Assembly: GCF_003144245.1 (NCBI RefSeq)
Contig: NW_020289982.1
Location: 186,001 to 250,000 of the forward strand
Source: Jaminaea rosea
Taxonomy: Eukaryota; Basidiomycota; Exobasidiomycetes; Microstromatales
Length of the DNA: 64,000 nucleotides
Direction of reading: 5' to 3'
This document shows, in pieces, positions 42,902 through 53,751 of the stretch; positions within the stretch are counted from its first letter, which is position 1, and every line of letters starts with the position of its first letter. The position numbers were made by a program, and so were the translations under genes. The notes under the pieces are model-generated. The model had not been told where the DNA came from. It did no database searches and saw only the letters and a program-made list of their open reading frames with translations.

Positions 42902-43791
42902 CTACAGCCTGGCCTTGCCCTCCCCATCCTCCGCCCACTCCTCAACCCTCACAGCCTGCAAGCCCTTCCCAATCGCCTCAGGCATGGGTCTGACAGGTCG
43001 TCGATTCTGTCGGTCCACGTAAACATGCGTTGCCCTTGTCAGTGTCCCCGCAAGGGCCTCGCCATCCAACTCGCCCGGCGCTGGGGCCTGCACCTTCCCT
43101 CCCTCCAGGGCAGGTAGCCCCTGTCCCTTGGTAGGATCCGGCATCTCAAACATTCCAAGCTCGTATGTGACGCTCGACTGACCCAGCTTGATGACCCGCA
43201 ACCCGACGCGCAATACGCAGGGGAATGTGGCGGGGGCGTAATAGATTGCAGAGGTTGAGATCATCAAGCCTAGCACGTCGGCGCGAGGGTCAGACGGGGG
43301 CGGGTCCGTGGGTTGGCGATACGGTTGGAGGGCGCAGTGCGATACGAGGTACGCGTTGATTGCTGCATCTGCTGCGAGATAATAGACGGCGTTGCTGCGA
43401 GTGCCGTCGGGCGAGGAGAGGAGTGAGCGGACCGAAGAGGGAAATGCAGTGTCGTGTGCAGTTCGAGGACTCACTTGATATGTCCGTACCTGGGCGAGTG
43501 CCATTCAAGACAGTCAGCATATAGTCACTCTCGTTCCTCCAATCGTACTGCTACGCGCACTCACTGATCATTATCAATCCATCGAGTCTGCACATCCAAC
43601 CAATACCTAAAGCCCGATGCCTTGCGTCTCCCCTCTGCTTTGGCCGGAGGCGGCGTTGGTGGGGGTGGTGACATGCGGGGAGAGAGGGTTGAGAAGGCGA
43701 TTGAGAGTCGAGGAGCACTTCTGACCGGGGCTGATGGTGCGGTTGGCCTTGCTGCTGATCGTAGAGTTGAGATGATTGGGTATCGTAGCAT
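42902..43791 (-). CDS. Hotdog-fold thioesterase, mitochondrial-type presequence
   Basis: Three exons (43791-43565, 43489-43475, 43394-42902) join in frame to 244 aa. The 4HBT-type signature spans all three: FRYWLDVQTRWIDNDQ, then YGHIN from the 15-nt middle exon, then NAVYYLAADAAINAYL. This matches the conserved D-x-D-x-(Y/M)-G-H-(V/I)-N-N motif of acyl-CoA thioesterases. The C-terminal part has AIYYAPATFPCVLRVGLRVI and KLGQSSVTYELGMF, typical hotdog strands, and ATHVYVDRQNRRPVRPMPE. The N-terminus (MLRYPIISTLRSAARPTAPS) is Arg/Ser-rich and without acids for about 39 residues, as in a matrix-targeting peptide. It probably hydrolyses acyl-CoA. It diverges from the SLS1-like gene, also mitochondrial, over 232 bp. 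Confidence 0.9.
43475..43489 (-). other. 15-nt microexon of the thioesterase gene
   Basis: Flanked by CAG on its 5' side and GTGAGT on its 3' side, it encodes exactly the YGHI-N part of the active-site motif. Without it the neighbouring exons do not give the conserved signature. Introns on each side are 75 and 80 nt. Confidence 0.85.
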
Positions 43792-44023
43792 GATGGAGGA
43801 AGACAAGAAAGCGTCCGCCGGTTCTCGTAGCCGGCAATCCGGCCCAAAGCCACGCGCTGCAGTGCGGAGATCGGGAGGCGGAGCGAGACGAGCGGGCTGA
43901 GAAGACGATTTTCTCCAAGGGCGGGAAGAGGAAGTTGAGCGTTGAGCGGCGAGCGGCGAGCGGGTCCATCTTCCTGACCGCCGTCATCATCATCATCAGC
44001 ATACACTCCAGCATTCCGTGACT

Positions 44024-46809
44024 ATGTCACGCATAGCGCGATGGGGTCAGGCGGCACTGCACACCCTGCCGCGCCAACAAATATCCTTGGCTGCTCCAGC
44101 GCAACCGTCTCGCCGCTGCTACTCCAACGACTACGACGGCCAAGATGATGGGTCCGGTCCGAGCACCTCCTGCTTCCAATCTCCAGAATCACAGCATCCT
44201 CGCTCAGACAGGCATCAGAATCGAGGACCCAGCACCTCAATTGCGCCACCACCAGACGGATACGACCTCCTCCTCAGCCAATTCGAAGCAGGGAGCGCCC
44301 TCGCCAAGCCCACCCATTCGAATGATGAGCTCAACCTCTCTCTTCTACGCAAGCTGCGCCCCTTGCCTGGAAAGCAGCGCAAGCACTTCAGAGGAGAGCG
44401 GCTGCGAGAGAAAGCACAAATGGAAGAGAAGTTATGGCAGAAGAGCATAGAGAGAGTCTCGAATGCTTTCGGTCTTCCGCAAGTGAGGAAACTGGCGAGG
44501 GAAGCCGGGCTGGAGGGGCAGATTGTCAGGGGGAAAAAGCAGGTCATTGTTGCTGCACTGGTGGAGAAGGTGTTTGGCTACAAGCCGCCACGTACGCTTG
44601 AGAGCACTGCCGCTGGCAGATCAGGCTCGTACGACCAAGCAATTGGGCAACTCTCCTCCGCTTCACATGAAGTGTCGCAAACGGACCTGTTTCTGCTCTT
44701 GGCTGACGGAGGGGCAAAGCTGAACCAGCTTGCGGGGACTTTCGGAACAAGGCTGACGCCGAGGGTCAGCACGGATGAGGAGGGACGTAATGTGTACTCG
44801 ATTGAAGCTAGAGGGGATGAGCAACAGGTGGGCGCGCCGATTGAGAAGGCGTTGCAGTCTGTTAGCGAGGTGAGCAGACGTGTGGCAGTGAGGATACTGA
44901 GGCTTGAGTCGCTGATCATCCCGGGCCATCCCACTCTTCGCAGCTCAAAATCTTACAACGCGTCACTCTGCAACTCCCACGAGCGGCCCTCGACCCCAAG
45001 ACAATACGCTACATTGCCTCTCGTACAGGCTGCTTCATCGAATACACCACCACACCCTCCGGCCCTAATGCCAACCCGCACGAGACCACTTTGGACCTCT
45101 GGGCCTTCCGCGCCTCCTCGCACACTTACGCGCGCATCTGCCTCGCTGCTTTCCAGGCTGACCTCTATCAAGGGGCTCGACCGCTTTTGAGCTTTGCGAA
45201 GAGGAGCCATTCGGATCCCGATTATGCGCCGAGCGACGAGTCGAGCCACCAAATGGAACGCTACTGCTTCCACCCGCACGCCCTTGCTTCGCCGCAAAGC
45301 TGGCTCACGCAGCTCACTGCCGGCGGTTCGTCGGCGCAGATGTTCAGGCTAGGGAGGTTGAGGGGAAGCCGAGGAGGATTGCTAGGGCGGGGCGACGATG
45401 ATGCAACGCAGGCTTCCACCCTCGTTGAGCTGGAGACGGGCAATGCGCTTGGAGCAGAACGCAACTGGGCTTGGCTGGAGGAGTATATGGCTGCGGACAA
45501 GCTTGACCTTGTGTCCTCCTCGACCGCGGGGGAGGCAGGCGGACTCACCACATCCTACTCCCTCACTGCGGGGACGCTGGCCTTTCCTGGCCCTCAGAGC
45601 CCACCAGAAGACGTAGGGTCAGTACTGAGTCACTTGGCCAGCTTGCTCTCCCCTCCTCTGCCTGGGTCATGGCCGCTCGACACTGCCTATCAATGGCTGC
45701 GAAATCGAGATCCTCAAGCCCCATTCGAGCGCAGGCCATTGTGGGTCCCTGGCCAGCTGCCAGGCGTGGCGTCGGATCTGGAGGGTTCGATGGGTGAAGG
45801 CGTCAAGAGACTCCTGTCGAGCGAGGTACAAGAGGGCGATAGCGATGAGGCTGCCGCTGCCTCGCAGCGAGAGGTGCTGCGCATGACGTACCGCGTTCAG
45901 ACGAAGGACGGGGAGGACATCGAGCCCATCTACAGACTCGTCGTTGACATCGAGGAAAGGGAAAGCGAGGCTGTCGCGGAGGAGGCGGCGAATACCGCAA
46001 CACTCGACGCGCACCTCGACGGAGCAGCTGCAGAGCCATCGGTCTCAAGCACGCCTGTGTTGCACCCCTACAACTATCGCGTAGTCTCGGCGCACGTTAC
46101 CACCGCACGCGAAGCAGACATTCTTGCTCCTGAGCATAAGTCAGACCTACGTCTCACAACGCGCAAGGATCGCCAACTCACTTTCTTTGAGCTCGAGAGC
46201 TTGGCAGCATCACTACAGCCCTACCTCGAGCAAATGCAGAGCAGCGTCGGGGAGAGCGTTGTGAAGCGACGCACGAAGAGGATGGAGGAAGAGCAGCGCC
46301 GAGGCGGCAGCGAAGCAGCAGAGCATTCATCATCCCCTTTAGCTCCTGCAGCGAGGAAGCAGGAAGCCTACAGCAGCACCGAAGAATTGCAGCAAGACCA
46401 TCCGCGTCTTCACGAGCCGTCCGTCCCTCTGCACGCGCATCATCAGCCTCAGCCACCTATGCTGCTTGAAATGAAGGGGATGGCACCACTGCGAGCTGTT
46501 GAGGCGGGTCAGAAGACAGCGGAACTGGCGTGCCACTTTGAAGGGATCGAGAGGGTTTATGAAGCTTCTTGGCCGTTGAAGATGGGCAGTGAGATGGAGG
46601 GGCAACCCGAGATCTCAGTCGCCGGAGCGCGCCCCCGTCTCCTCAGTACGACGGCCCTCTCAGACCTCACCGGTAGGCCGAGGACGACTACGAGTGTTGT
46701 ATGGTCGCACAGCAGCGAGAGTCAGCACCAACAGGGCAGCGAAGAGGGCTGGAGAGATCGGGTAGGCTACGTCGCGCGCACGTTGATGCAAGCAGGGGAG
46801 AGGCGATGA
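44024..46809 (+). CDS. Mitochondrial SLS1-like protein
   Basis: Two exons (44024-44869, 44944-46809) join in phase 0 to 903 aa. The N-terminus MSRIARWGQAALHTLPRQQI with RRCYS at about 30 looks like a cleavable mitochondrial presequence. A block LPQVRKLAREAGLEGQIVRG-KKQVIVAALVEKVFGY has SAP-like or Sls1-type helix character. DLFLLLADGGAKLNQLAGTF and the segment TIRYIASRTGCFIEYTTTPS resemble the repeats of yeast Sls1, an inner-membrane protein that couples mitochondrial transcription to translation. The C-terminal half contains charged and Ser-rich linkers plus RLVVDIEERESEAVAEE. The assignment is by overall pattern, not a decisive motif; a KH-like RNA-binding reading is also possible. Confidence 0.6.
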
Positions 46810-47003
46810 CGCGGACCGCCCTCGCAATGATCGCCATTTATTCGTGTGGGATATCATCATGTCTGGCATTGCAATTGGTCGTCATCGTAAAAAGTAGTAG
46901 TCCGTGTCCGTTTAGTGGATGTCATCAGGGGAAGCGTATCGTCGCGACTCGTAACAACAACATAGTAATCCCACCTCTACTCATCCACATCTCCAGCTGC
47001 CAT

Positions 47004-47739
47004 CTAAGCGCCGTAGTAGCCATTGTACTTTGTCGACACTCTGTTGTACGTATGCTCGATCCTCGCCTTGAACCTCCAGCTCAAGAAGTACGCGTAGATC
47101 TGGAAGCCAAGATCAATGAGCAACGCGAGGACGAAGGCGATGTAGAGCGAGTGGAAGCCTGCAGAGCAGATCCCGGAGGGCATGGCCGCATCCGTCCCGT
47201 AGCCATCTTCGGCTGACTGACCCCAGAGCTGGCCGCCGTTGTTGCACTCCCAGACGATCTTGTATTGTTGGCGGTTGAGTTGGAAGACTGCACGTGCGGG
47301 AAGGGGAACGCGTTGTCAGTGAGGTGAGCGTCATGAGCGTGGCTTTGTGGCGGACGTGAGACTCACTCATGAAGCCGGCACGAACGGCGCTGACGACGAT
47401 GATGAGAGGCCAGAGGAAAAAGGTCAATCGCGTAAAGAGGTACGACGAGTTGCTGAGACCAATGATGGTGATGACTGCGACGGACATGACTGCCATGCCT
47501 ATTCCACCGTAGATTTGCCATTCGGGCTGTACGAGCAAGGGGGCCGCGAGCAGTGGTGATCGTGGTCAGCGGCATGCCTCGCACCTCTCCGAAAACGTAC
47601 TCACGAAGTTGAAGAAGATGTACTGTCCATAGCGGAAGAGGAAGATGGAGCCGGCGAGGGAGTAGAGGGCAATGAAGACGTTCCAGGCTATCGCGCCGTG
47701 CTTGAGGGGGAAGACGAGCAAACAATTGTCGCACCACAT
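47004..47739 (-). CDS. Four-TM membrane protein of unknown function
   Basis: Three exons (47739-47605, 47526-47367, 47287-47004) join in frame to 192 aa. The N-terminus MWCDNCLLVFPLKHGAIAWN leads into TM1 (VFIALYSLAGSIFLFRYG), then YIFFNFPEWQIYGGIGMAVM with TM2, TM3 (RLTFFLWPLIIVVSAVRAGF), a loop with IVWECNNGGQLWGQS and two Cys, and TM4 (HSLYIAFVLALLIDLGFQIY), ending in a cytosolic-looking basic tail RFKARIEHTYNRVSTKYNGY. It resembles small fungal tetraspan proteins of the secretory pathway or plasma membrane. No family could be named. The start at 47739 is the only early ATG and precedes the conserved-looking CDNC. Confidence 0.8.
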
Positions 47740-48278
47740 GTGGGCGAGCTGGAGTGAGGGTGGCTAGGTGAGATCGATGTGCGGAGATGGTGCGAGGCGC
47801 TAGCGAGATGAGATGGGCGAGCGAAGATGGGCGTTCGTCGAGGTCGTGAGGTCGTAAAGGTCGTTAAGGGGCGGCGTGAAGGGACGACGAGGAGTGGACT
47901 GGAGGGTAGATGAAGGGATCAAGAAGGAGCACAGGCGCAAAGAGCAGGAGTCAAAGCGAACGGGCCGTTCCTCGTCACGGAGGGCATGATTTCGATCGAG
48001 GCAGGCTCAAGCGGGCAACGAGCCCCTGAGTGAGCTAGGCCCGTATTGAGCACCGTCGGAAAGACAACGCGGAAAGGGCCACGTGCCACAGCAGGAGGAA
48101 GCAGCGATCGCGTGGCAGGAACGGAGGCTGAGCTTGCTTTCCGCCTGGCTCGAGCTGAGTCGTCCCCGCTCGAGGCGCTTCGCCGCCTATAATATCTGCC
48201 ATCCTGACCTCAAACCCCGCCCCCCGTCTTCGTTCATCCTCCTCTCCTGTCCCTTCCTTCGCGAGCGCGCCCGCCATC
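47740..48278. other. Divergent promoter region, four-TM protein / TAF1
   Basis: A 539-bp spacer. A TATAATAT at about 48188-48195 lies some 85 bases before the TAF1 start. A GAGATG/GATGGGCG-type repetitive patch occurs near 47795-47830. No gene was seen. Confidence 0.45.
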
Positions 48279-51200
48279 ATGGAGGACGAGACGAGCGCCG
48301 TCTCGCAGCTGGGCTCGCTCGCCCTAGGCAATCTCCTTCAGGAGATCGGCGTCGAGTCGGAGGCGGGCATGGATCGACTGGGATTGGGGCCGCGTCCTTC
48401 TGCCGTCTCGAGAGATCAAATCTACAATGATCAGTTCGAGGACGATGACGATGAAGAGCTCAGGGGGATGGCAGGTGGTCAGCAGGCAGAGGAAGAAGAT
48501 GCAGCGGAGAAGGAGCGACTGGCCAGGGAGAGGCAACTGCAAGATCGCTACTTTGCCAAAGGGCTGGCTTCGATGCAGAGTAATCGTCCTGGGATACGAG
48601 GAGAGACGGATGACTTTGATGACTCAGAGGACGACGAGGACGAGAGACCTATGCCAGCGCGCGCTCAGGAGGAGCAGCCGTTGTCGCTACCGATGGCGTC
48701 ACCCACTCCTCGAATCAAGACGGAGCCAGAGGAAGGCCTCGACGCCTTTCAGAGCGGTGCAGGCGACGATGAACTCAACATACCGCAACCCGGGCCGTCA
48801 ACAGCACGCTCATCGCCATCCGTTCGCACACCTACACCGCCGCCTCCGATGCGAGACGTACGCGACTTTTGGCCAGACTTTGATCCAGAGGCCATCCTTG
48901 ATTTCACCGACTTCTTCGCTGCGCCGAGACGAAAGAAGAGGAGAGTGGCGCCGGGGAAGCAGCTCAAGATGCAGGCAGCCAAGGCGGCCCTACAAGCTAC
49001 GCCGTCGACGGTAGATCTGGCTCTGCGTCCGTCCGTGGACGCAGGCAGCCAGCCTTCTCACCTCGCGACCATCGCCGGCGACTTGCTCAAGGAGGAGAGG
49101 CGGCTTGCACGCCTTCGACTGGGCAAAGGACACGGCGATGACATCGACTTGCCCTCAACAAGTTTATCACTCCCAGAGCTCGACGATTGGGAGAATCGAA
49201 TCCTCACCGACGGCTCGACTCTACCTTCCTTTCAACCGGTTGGATCTATCTCTCGGCCGCTCAATCGCAACTTGGCCTCGGACGACTGGATCGAGGCCAT
49301 AATCTGGTCGCGCGATCAGGCTCGAGATCCTCGAAAGGTCGAGCTCAACAGCAGATTGGTCTTGGACCTCAACGATGAGGACATGATGATCGAGCGAGTC
49401 GATCCGGACGCAGAGAAGGCGAGGGCGGCCGCCATGCTAGCGTCGAATGCTCCCTTGCTCTCTCGCCGAGCAGCCGCTGCTGCCGCGTCACTAGACCCGC
49501 TCAACATGAGCAACGATGGCTACTACGAGCTGTCACGCGAGCAGAGGCAGCGCATTCAGAGGCAGACGCTTGGCGCACTTGTCGTCCAACACACCAAGAC
49601 GGCTCGCAAGCTGCAGCTGCCCTTCTACAAGACCCGCCTCACCAAGACCGAAGCGCGCTCCTTCCATCGGCCAGCGATGCAGTTTCCCATCAACATTCCG
49701 CTCACCTTTTCGCGCGTCGAAAAGGCAGGCGGCAAAAGGGATCGCAAACGCAGCGCAAAAGAGAATGCGGACGAGGTCTTCAAGTCCACGAGGGACCTTA
49801 CGCTCAAGGAGCAGGGTCCCTTTATCCTCTACGAATACTCGGAGGAGAATCCGCCCATCCCGAGCAAGATTGGAATGGGCAGCATCCTCGTCAACTACTA
49901 CCGCAAGAAGGATGCGAAAGACGAGCATATACCCAAGCACGACCTCGGCGAGCCATTCATCCTCGAGCCCAACGACCAGTCGCCCTTTCTCAATTTTGGG
50001 TCCGTCGAGCCCGGCCAGACCCAGCCCACCCTCTACAACAACCTCGTGCGCGCTCCGCTCTTCCGCCACCAGCCGGCCACGACCGACTTCTTGTTGGTCC
50101 GCGTCACGACGAAGAATGCGGTGCGCTACTACCTACGCGACATCAAGAACCTCTTTGTCGTCGGGCAGAATTACCCTCTGTCTGTGATTCCGGGACCGCA
50201 CGCCCGCTTGGTGACCAACGCGATCCGCAATCGTCTCATCATGGTCGCGCGCCGCCTCGTCGAGCAGAGCAAGGGCAATCGCATCAAGATCCATCGCATC
50301 ATGAAGTACTTTCCCGATCAGAGCGAACTACAAATGCGTCAGCGCCTTAAAGAGTTCATGGAGTACGCGCGCAAGGCTGGTGACCCGAATCAGGGTTTCT
50401 GGAGGTTAAGGACGACAGTGACCCTGCCTACAGACGCGGACATGGAGCGGCTCTTGCCCCCCGAGCACATTGCATTGGCCGAGGCTATGCAGGCAGGGCA
50501 GCGTCGGTTGTACGATGCAGGCTACACGCGCTCAGCGGAGGGAGCAGACGAAGACGAGGACAAGGAGCAAGGCCTCGACATTGAACAACAACTGGCTCCC
50601 TGGATCACGAGCAAGAACTTCCTCCAAGCTACGCAAGGCAAAGCCATGCTTCGCTTGCACGGCGAGGGAGACCCCACGGGCCGCGGAGAGGGTTTCAGCT
50701 TCGTCCGCGTGAGCATGAAGGACGTCTTCTTTAAAGCAGGCGAGGACATCGAAGCCCGCCTGGCCGCGCAAGCAGAAGAGGAGCGTCGCAGCGGCCACAA
50801 GTACAATGTAGCGCGCCAGCAGCAGATCTATCGCGAGGAGATCCAGCGAATTTGGGATGCTCAGCGCAGCGCGCTGTCCAACCCCGTGCCGCCCGAGTTG
50901 ACGCCGGAAGAGGCCAATCCGCTCCCCACGCCCGAGCCGGATGAGGAAGAAGAGGAGGCGCAACGGATGCAAGACGAGGAGGACGAAGATGTGAAGCCCG
51001 CGCTGTCATCGCTCAACGGCGTAGGAGGCGATCTCGACCGAGGGAAAGTGCTCCGCATCCGTCGCCAGGTCAACGGTCGCTGGCAGACAGAGATTGTGCG
51101 CGACCGCAAGATCATCCAGTCGTACATCTCCTCGCGCCTGCGCATCGCAGATGAAGACACAGTGACCGACGAACTCAAGCCGACGGGCGACGCTGCATTG

Positions 51201-51827
51201 GATGCTGCTCGTCGCAAGCGACTGGAGGCGGAGCTTCTGTCTCGCAAGAAGAATCAAGAGCGACGCTTGGCTCGTCACCATGCCAAGGCCGTCGCATCGG
51301 GCGAGGCGCTACCTGGAGCGTATCGCAAGTTGATGGCCGAAAAGCCCACAACGAGTCGTCGCTGCGGCCGCTGTGGGCAGGTGGGGCATATGAGCTCGAA
51401 TCGGTCTTGCCCACTCTGGGGGCAGGTACCGACTGCAGGAGCTCCGGGCACGGTCTCGTCTGCTTCCGGGTCGAAGCCATTGGGATTGGATACGGGCAGC
51501 GCTGGTGGGAGCTTGATGGGGTCCATGCCGGGTACCCCGGCGTCAGGAGGAGGAACAGTCCCTGCCTCACCCGCTACGCCTATGACTGCGGGCGGGGCCG
51601 CTGCTGGACCGGGAGGTAGCTTCTTTCCTCCCGGTGCTGCGGCGCCGCCGGGTATGTTTGCGACGCATTCGCGCACGCCCTCTTTCTCTGCTGCGGGAAG
51701 TGCGATGAGTCCGACGGTCGGTGGAGCTATGAGTCCGCCTCCGCCTGGTGCGCCTGCGAGCAGTAGTGGCGGGAAGGGAGGAGGGAAACTGAAGTTGAAG
51801 ATCAAGCCGAGGCCGAGTGGGTCGTAG
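48279..51827 (+). CDS. TAF1: TFIID subunit TAF1
   Basis: Largest TFIID subunit; scaffold binding TAF7 and TBP. Single exon, 1182 aa. An acidic N-terminus (IYNDQFEDDDDEELRGMAGG) may act as the TAND-like TBP contact. VRDFWPDFDPEAILDFTDFF and DDWIEAIIWSRD precede the central DUF3591 domain: PINIPLTFSRVEKAG, GPFILYEYSEENPPIPSKIG, MGSILVNYYRKKD, PFLNFGSVEPGQTQPTLYNN, RYYLRDIKNLFVVGQNYPLS, then the winged-helix part RIKIHRIMKYFPDQSELQMR. YDAGYTRSAEGADEDEDKEQ and NFLQATQGKAMLRLHGEGDP follow. A CCHC-type knuckle CGRCGQVGHMSSNRSCPLW lies near residue 1030, as in TAF1 orthologues. No bromodomain is present, as in yeast Taf1. It ends in a Gly/Pro-rich, basic tail. Confidence 0.95.
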   Translation: MEDETSAVSQLGSLALGNLLQEIGVESEAGMDRLGLGPRPSAVSRDQIYNDQFEDDDDEELRGMAGGQQAEEEDAAEKERLARERQLQDRYFAKGLASMQSNRPGIRGETDDFDDSEDDEDERPMPARAQEEQPLSLPMASPTPRIKTEPEEGLDAFQSGAGDDELNIPQPGPSTARSSPSVRTPTPPPPMRDVRDFWPDFDPEAILDFTDFFAAPRRKKRRVAPGKQLKMQAAKAALQATPSTVDLALRPSVDAGSQPSHLATIAGDLLKEERRLARLRLGKGHGDDIDLPSTSLSLPELDDWENRILTDGSTLPSFQPVGSISRPLNRNLASDDWIEAIIWSRDQARDPRKVELNSRLVLDLNDEDMMIERVDPDAEKARAAAMLASNAPLLSRRAAAAAASLDPLNMSNDGYYELSREQRQRIQRQTLGALVVQHTKTARKLQLPFYKTRLTKTEARSFHRPAMQFPINIPLTFSRVEKAGGKRDRKRSAKENADEVFKSTRDLTLKEQGPFILYEYSEENPPIPSKIGMGSILVNYYRKKDAKDEHIPKHDLGEPFILEPNDQSPFLNFGSVEPGQTQPTLYNNLVRAPLFRHQPATTDFLLVRVTTKNAVRYYLRDIKNLFVVGQNYPLSVIPGPHARLVTNAIRNRLIMVARRLVEQSKGNRIKIHRIMKYFPDQSELQMRQRLKEFMEYARKAGDPNQGFWRLRTTVTLPTDADMERLLPPEHIALAEAMQAGQRRLYDAGYTRSAEGADEDEDKEQGLDIEQQLAPWITSKNFLQATQGKAMLRLHGEGDPTGRGEGFSFVRVSMKDVFFKAGEDIEARLAAQAEEERRSGHKYNVARQQQIYREEIQRIWDAQRSALSNPVPPELTPEEANPLPTPEPDEEEEEAQRMQDEEDEDVKPALSSLNGVGGDLDRGKVLRIRRQVNGRWQTEIVRDRKIIQSYISSRLRIADEDTVTDELKPTGDAALDAARRKRLEAELLSRKKNQERRLARHHAKAVASGEALPGAYRKLMAEKPTTSRRCGRCGQVGHMSSNRSCPLWGQVPTAGAPGTVSSASGSKPLGLDTGSAGGSLMGSMPGTPASGGGTVPASPATPMTAGGAAAGPGGSFFPPGAAAPPGMFATHSRTPSFSAAGSAMSPTVGGAMSPPPPGAPASSSGGKGGGKLKLKIKPRPSGS

Positions 51828-53751
51828 ACGACAACAGGGGGAGGGAGAGAAGGGAGAGAGTACACGGGTGGAGATAGAGTGGACGAAGAGGAGTGTGCGC
51901 AGCGACGAGATCATCATGTATCATCACCATCACAATCACTATGCATCGCGAGAGACCCTTGAAGAGTGAGAGCAATCCTCGCTGCAGATCTCAGACGCGT
52001 CCGATCACTTCGCCGCATCGGCTACCATCCCCGTATTTGGAAACTCAACAAGCGCTCACGCAAACGCAGTCTCGAATTGTTGGTGGTTGAAAGTTGATTT
52101 GATTTCTTTGGGGGGGGATGCCGCACAGCCTGACTTCACTGCACTTCTTCCCTTCTCACCGCCATCGAGGTCTCCACCCTCAACGAGCATGGGCGTGTTT
52201 GATGAGATCTTGACAGCGCTTGACGGGTGAGAAGGTCCAACGCGGGATGAGGCGCGCTGACGAGGTGACGAGTGGGTAGGAGTGGGCGGGATTGGTAGGG
52301 CGAACGATGAATGGTTGTGGAAACAAGACGTTGACGAGTGATAGAGCCGTTGTGGGAGTTGAGTCGCTTGAAGAGAGAGGGGAGAGTGACCATGTAGGTG
52401 CGGGAGGCTGGGAAAGGGGACAAAAAGTAGAGCCAAGATGAGCATGACATCTTTATTTGAGATGATTAGGCCGCTCAGCGTCTTCCGGACTCACCCATTG
52501 TTGCCTCTGATCCACAGCTAGTCCTGCAGGTTACCGCCCTACTCATTCACGCGACGCGTCCCGCCGCAGCGCCGCAGCACGCTACGCTGCCATTCCATTA
52601 CTTGGACCTGGCCCTCATCTTCCTCCTCTTCCTACGGAGACGCCTCATCCTCTTTTTGCGCCATTTTGCTCTCCTGATGAAGTAGAAAGAGTGAGAAAGA
52701 AGTTGTTGTTGTTAGAAGAGGAGAGGGGAGGAGGTGGAGAAGGAAGGAGGAGACGTAATGGGGTACCCGGGTCAGTGTATATTCATGCAGTGCGCAGTAA
52801 GTCAGCCGGGCTGAGCTGCCCAGAGCTGCTCCGTCATGGCCTGTTCGTAACTATACGCACATTGTCGATGATGTATCGAGGTTGGTAAGAGCTGTTGGTA
52901 GGTAGGAAACAAGAGCCCTCTTCGCAGCCTCGCAGCTTTTGTGTCTACTCGAGCTAGCCCTCCCTGGTCAGGCGAGGTGCTGTGCTGCGCGCGCGATCTT
53001 CATCATGTCCAAGTGTCAATAAATTCCGATCCGACTTTGTACAACTTCCTCCACTTACAAAGTTGAGATCAAGGACCGAAGCTCACGCTCATTCTTGTGT
53101 CAGGTGCCAAGTGAGACTCGAGTCGACGCTGAGGCCGAACCACTACAATGACGACGTTGGAGTTGCAGGGGCAACGAAAGTTTCACACAAAGGGGCGAGA
53201 CAGCATATCAGAAGTGGCCCAAAGATCTACGTTTGGCGGCATTAGAGGCGTGGTAGAGGCCAGGTTCGAGCAGAAATAAGAGCAGAAGGGCGCCTTTCCC
53301 GCCGCAGCGGTCAGACGGCGCCAGTGCAAGGCGAGTGCGTGGCCTGTTCGATCCGCTCATCCACCCTCACCTGCTCATAGCATGGGGCAGTCTGAATTTG
53401 GTGTTACTTGTCTCATTGCGTAAAATTTGCCAGACTTCAAGACAAGCGCGCTAACCTTGAGAACATGGACGGGCCGAGATACGATTGCGGCCGAAGGCGA
53501 GAACGGGAGTGAGGGCCAATAAGGAATCCGAGCGCGACGAGAAGACGCATCTCGAGAGAAGGCATAGTCCGATTGATAGCGATGAACAAGGAAAGTGTGT
53601 GTGTGTGTGTGCGCGCGCGCGGGCGTGGCTTCGAGCGAGCGCCAGGCTAGGTGTACGGAAGCGATCACGGGAAAGAGAGAAGGATAGCTAGCTACAAAGG
53701 AGAAGTGGATTTGAGGGTGGCCGGGAGCCCTAGGCGGCCCACTCGGTCTCC
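51828..53751. other. Gene-poor spacer
   Basis: This 1.9-kb spacer lies between the TAF1 stop and the stop of the heparinase-like gene. Both flanking genes end here, so it is unusually long for a convergent spacer. No long convincing frame was found. It includes a GAGGAGGTGGAGAAGG purine-rich tract near 52720-52750 and the GT/GC microsatellite at 53595. A small or non-coding gene may be hidden here, but nothing specific was seen. Confidence 0.4.
53595..53621. repeat. (GT)n(GC)n microsatellite
   Basis: Eight GT units followed by about five GC units. This alternating purine-pyrimidine run is prone to Z-DNA and to length variation. Confidence 0.85.
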
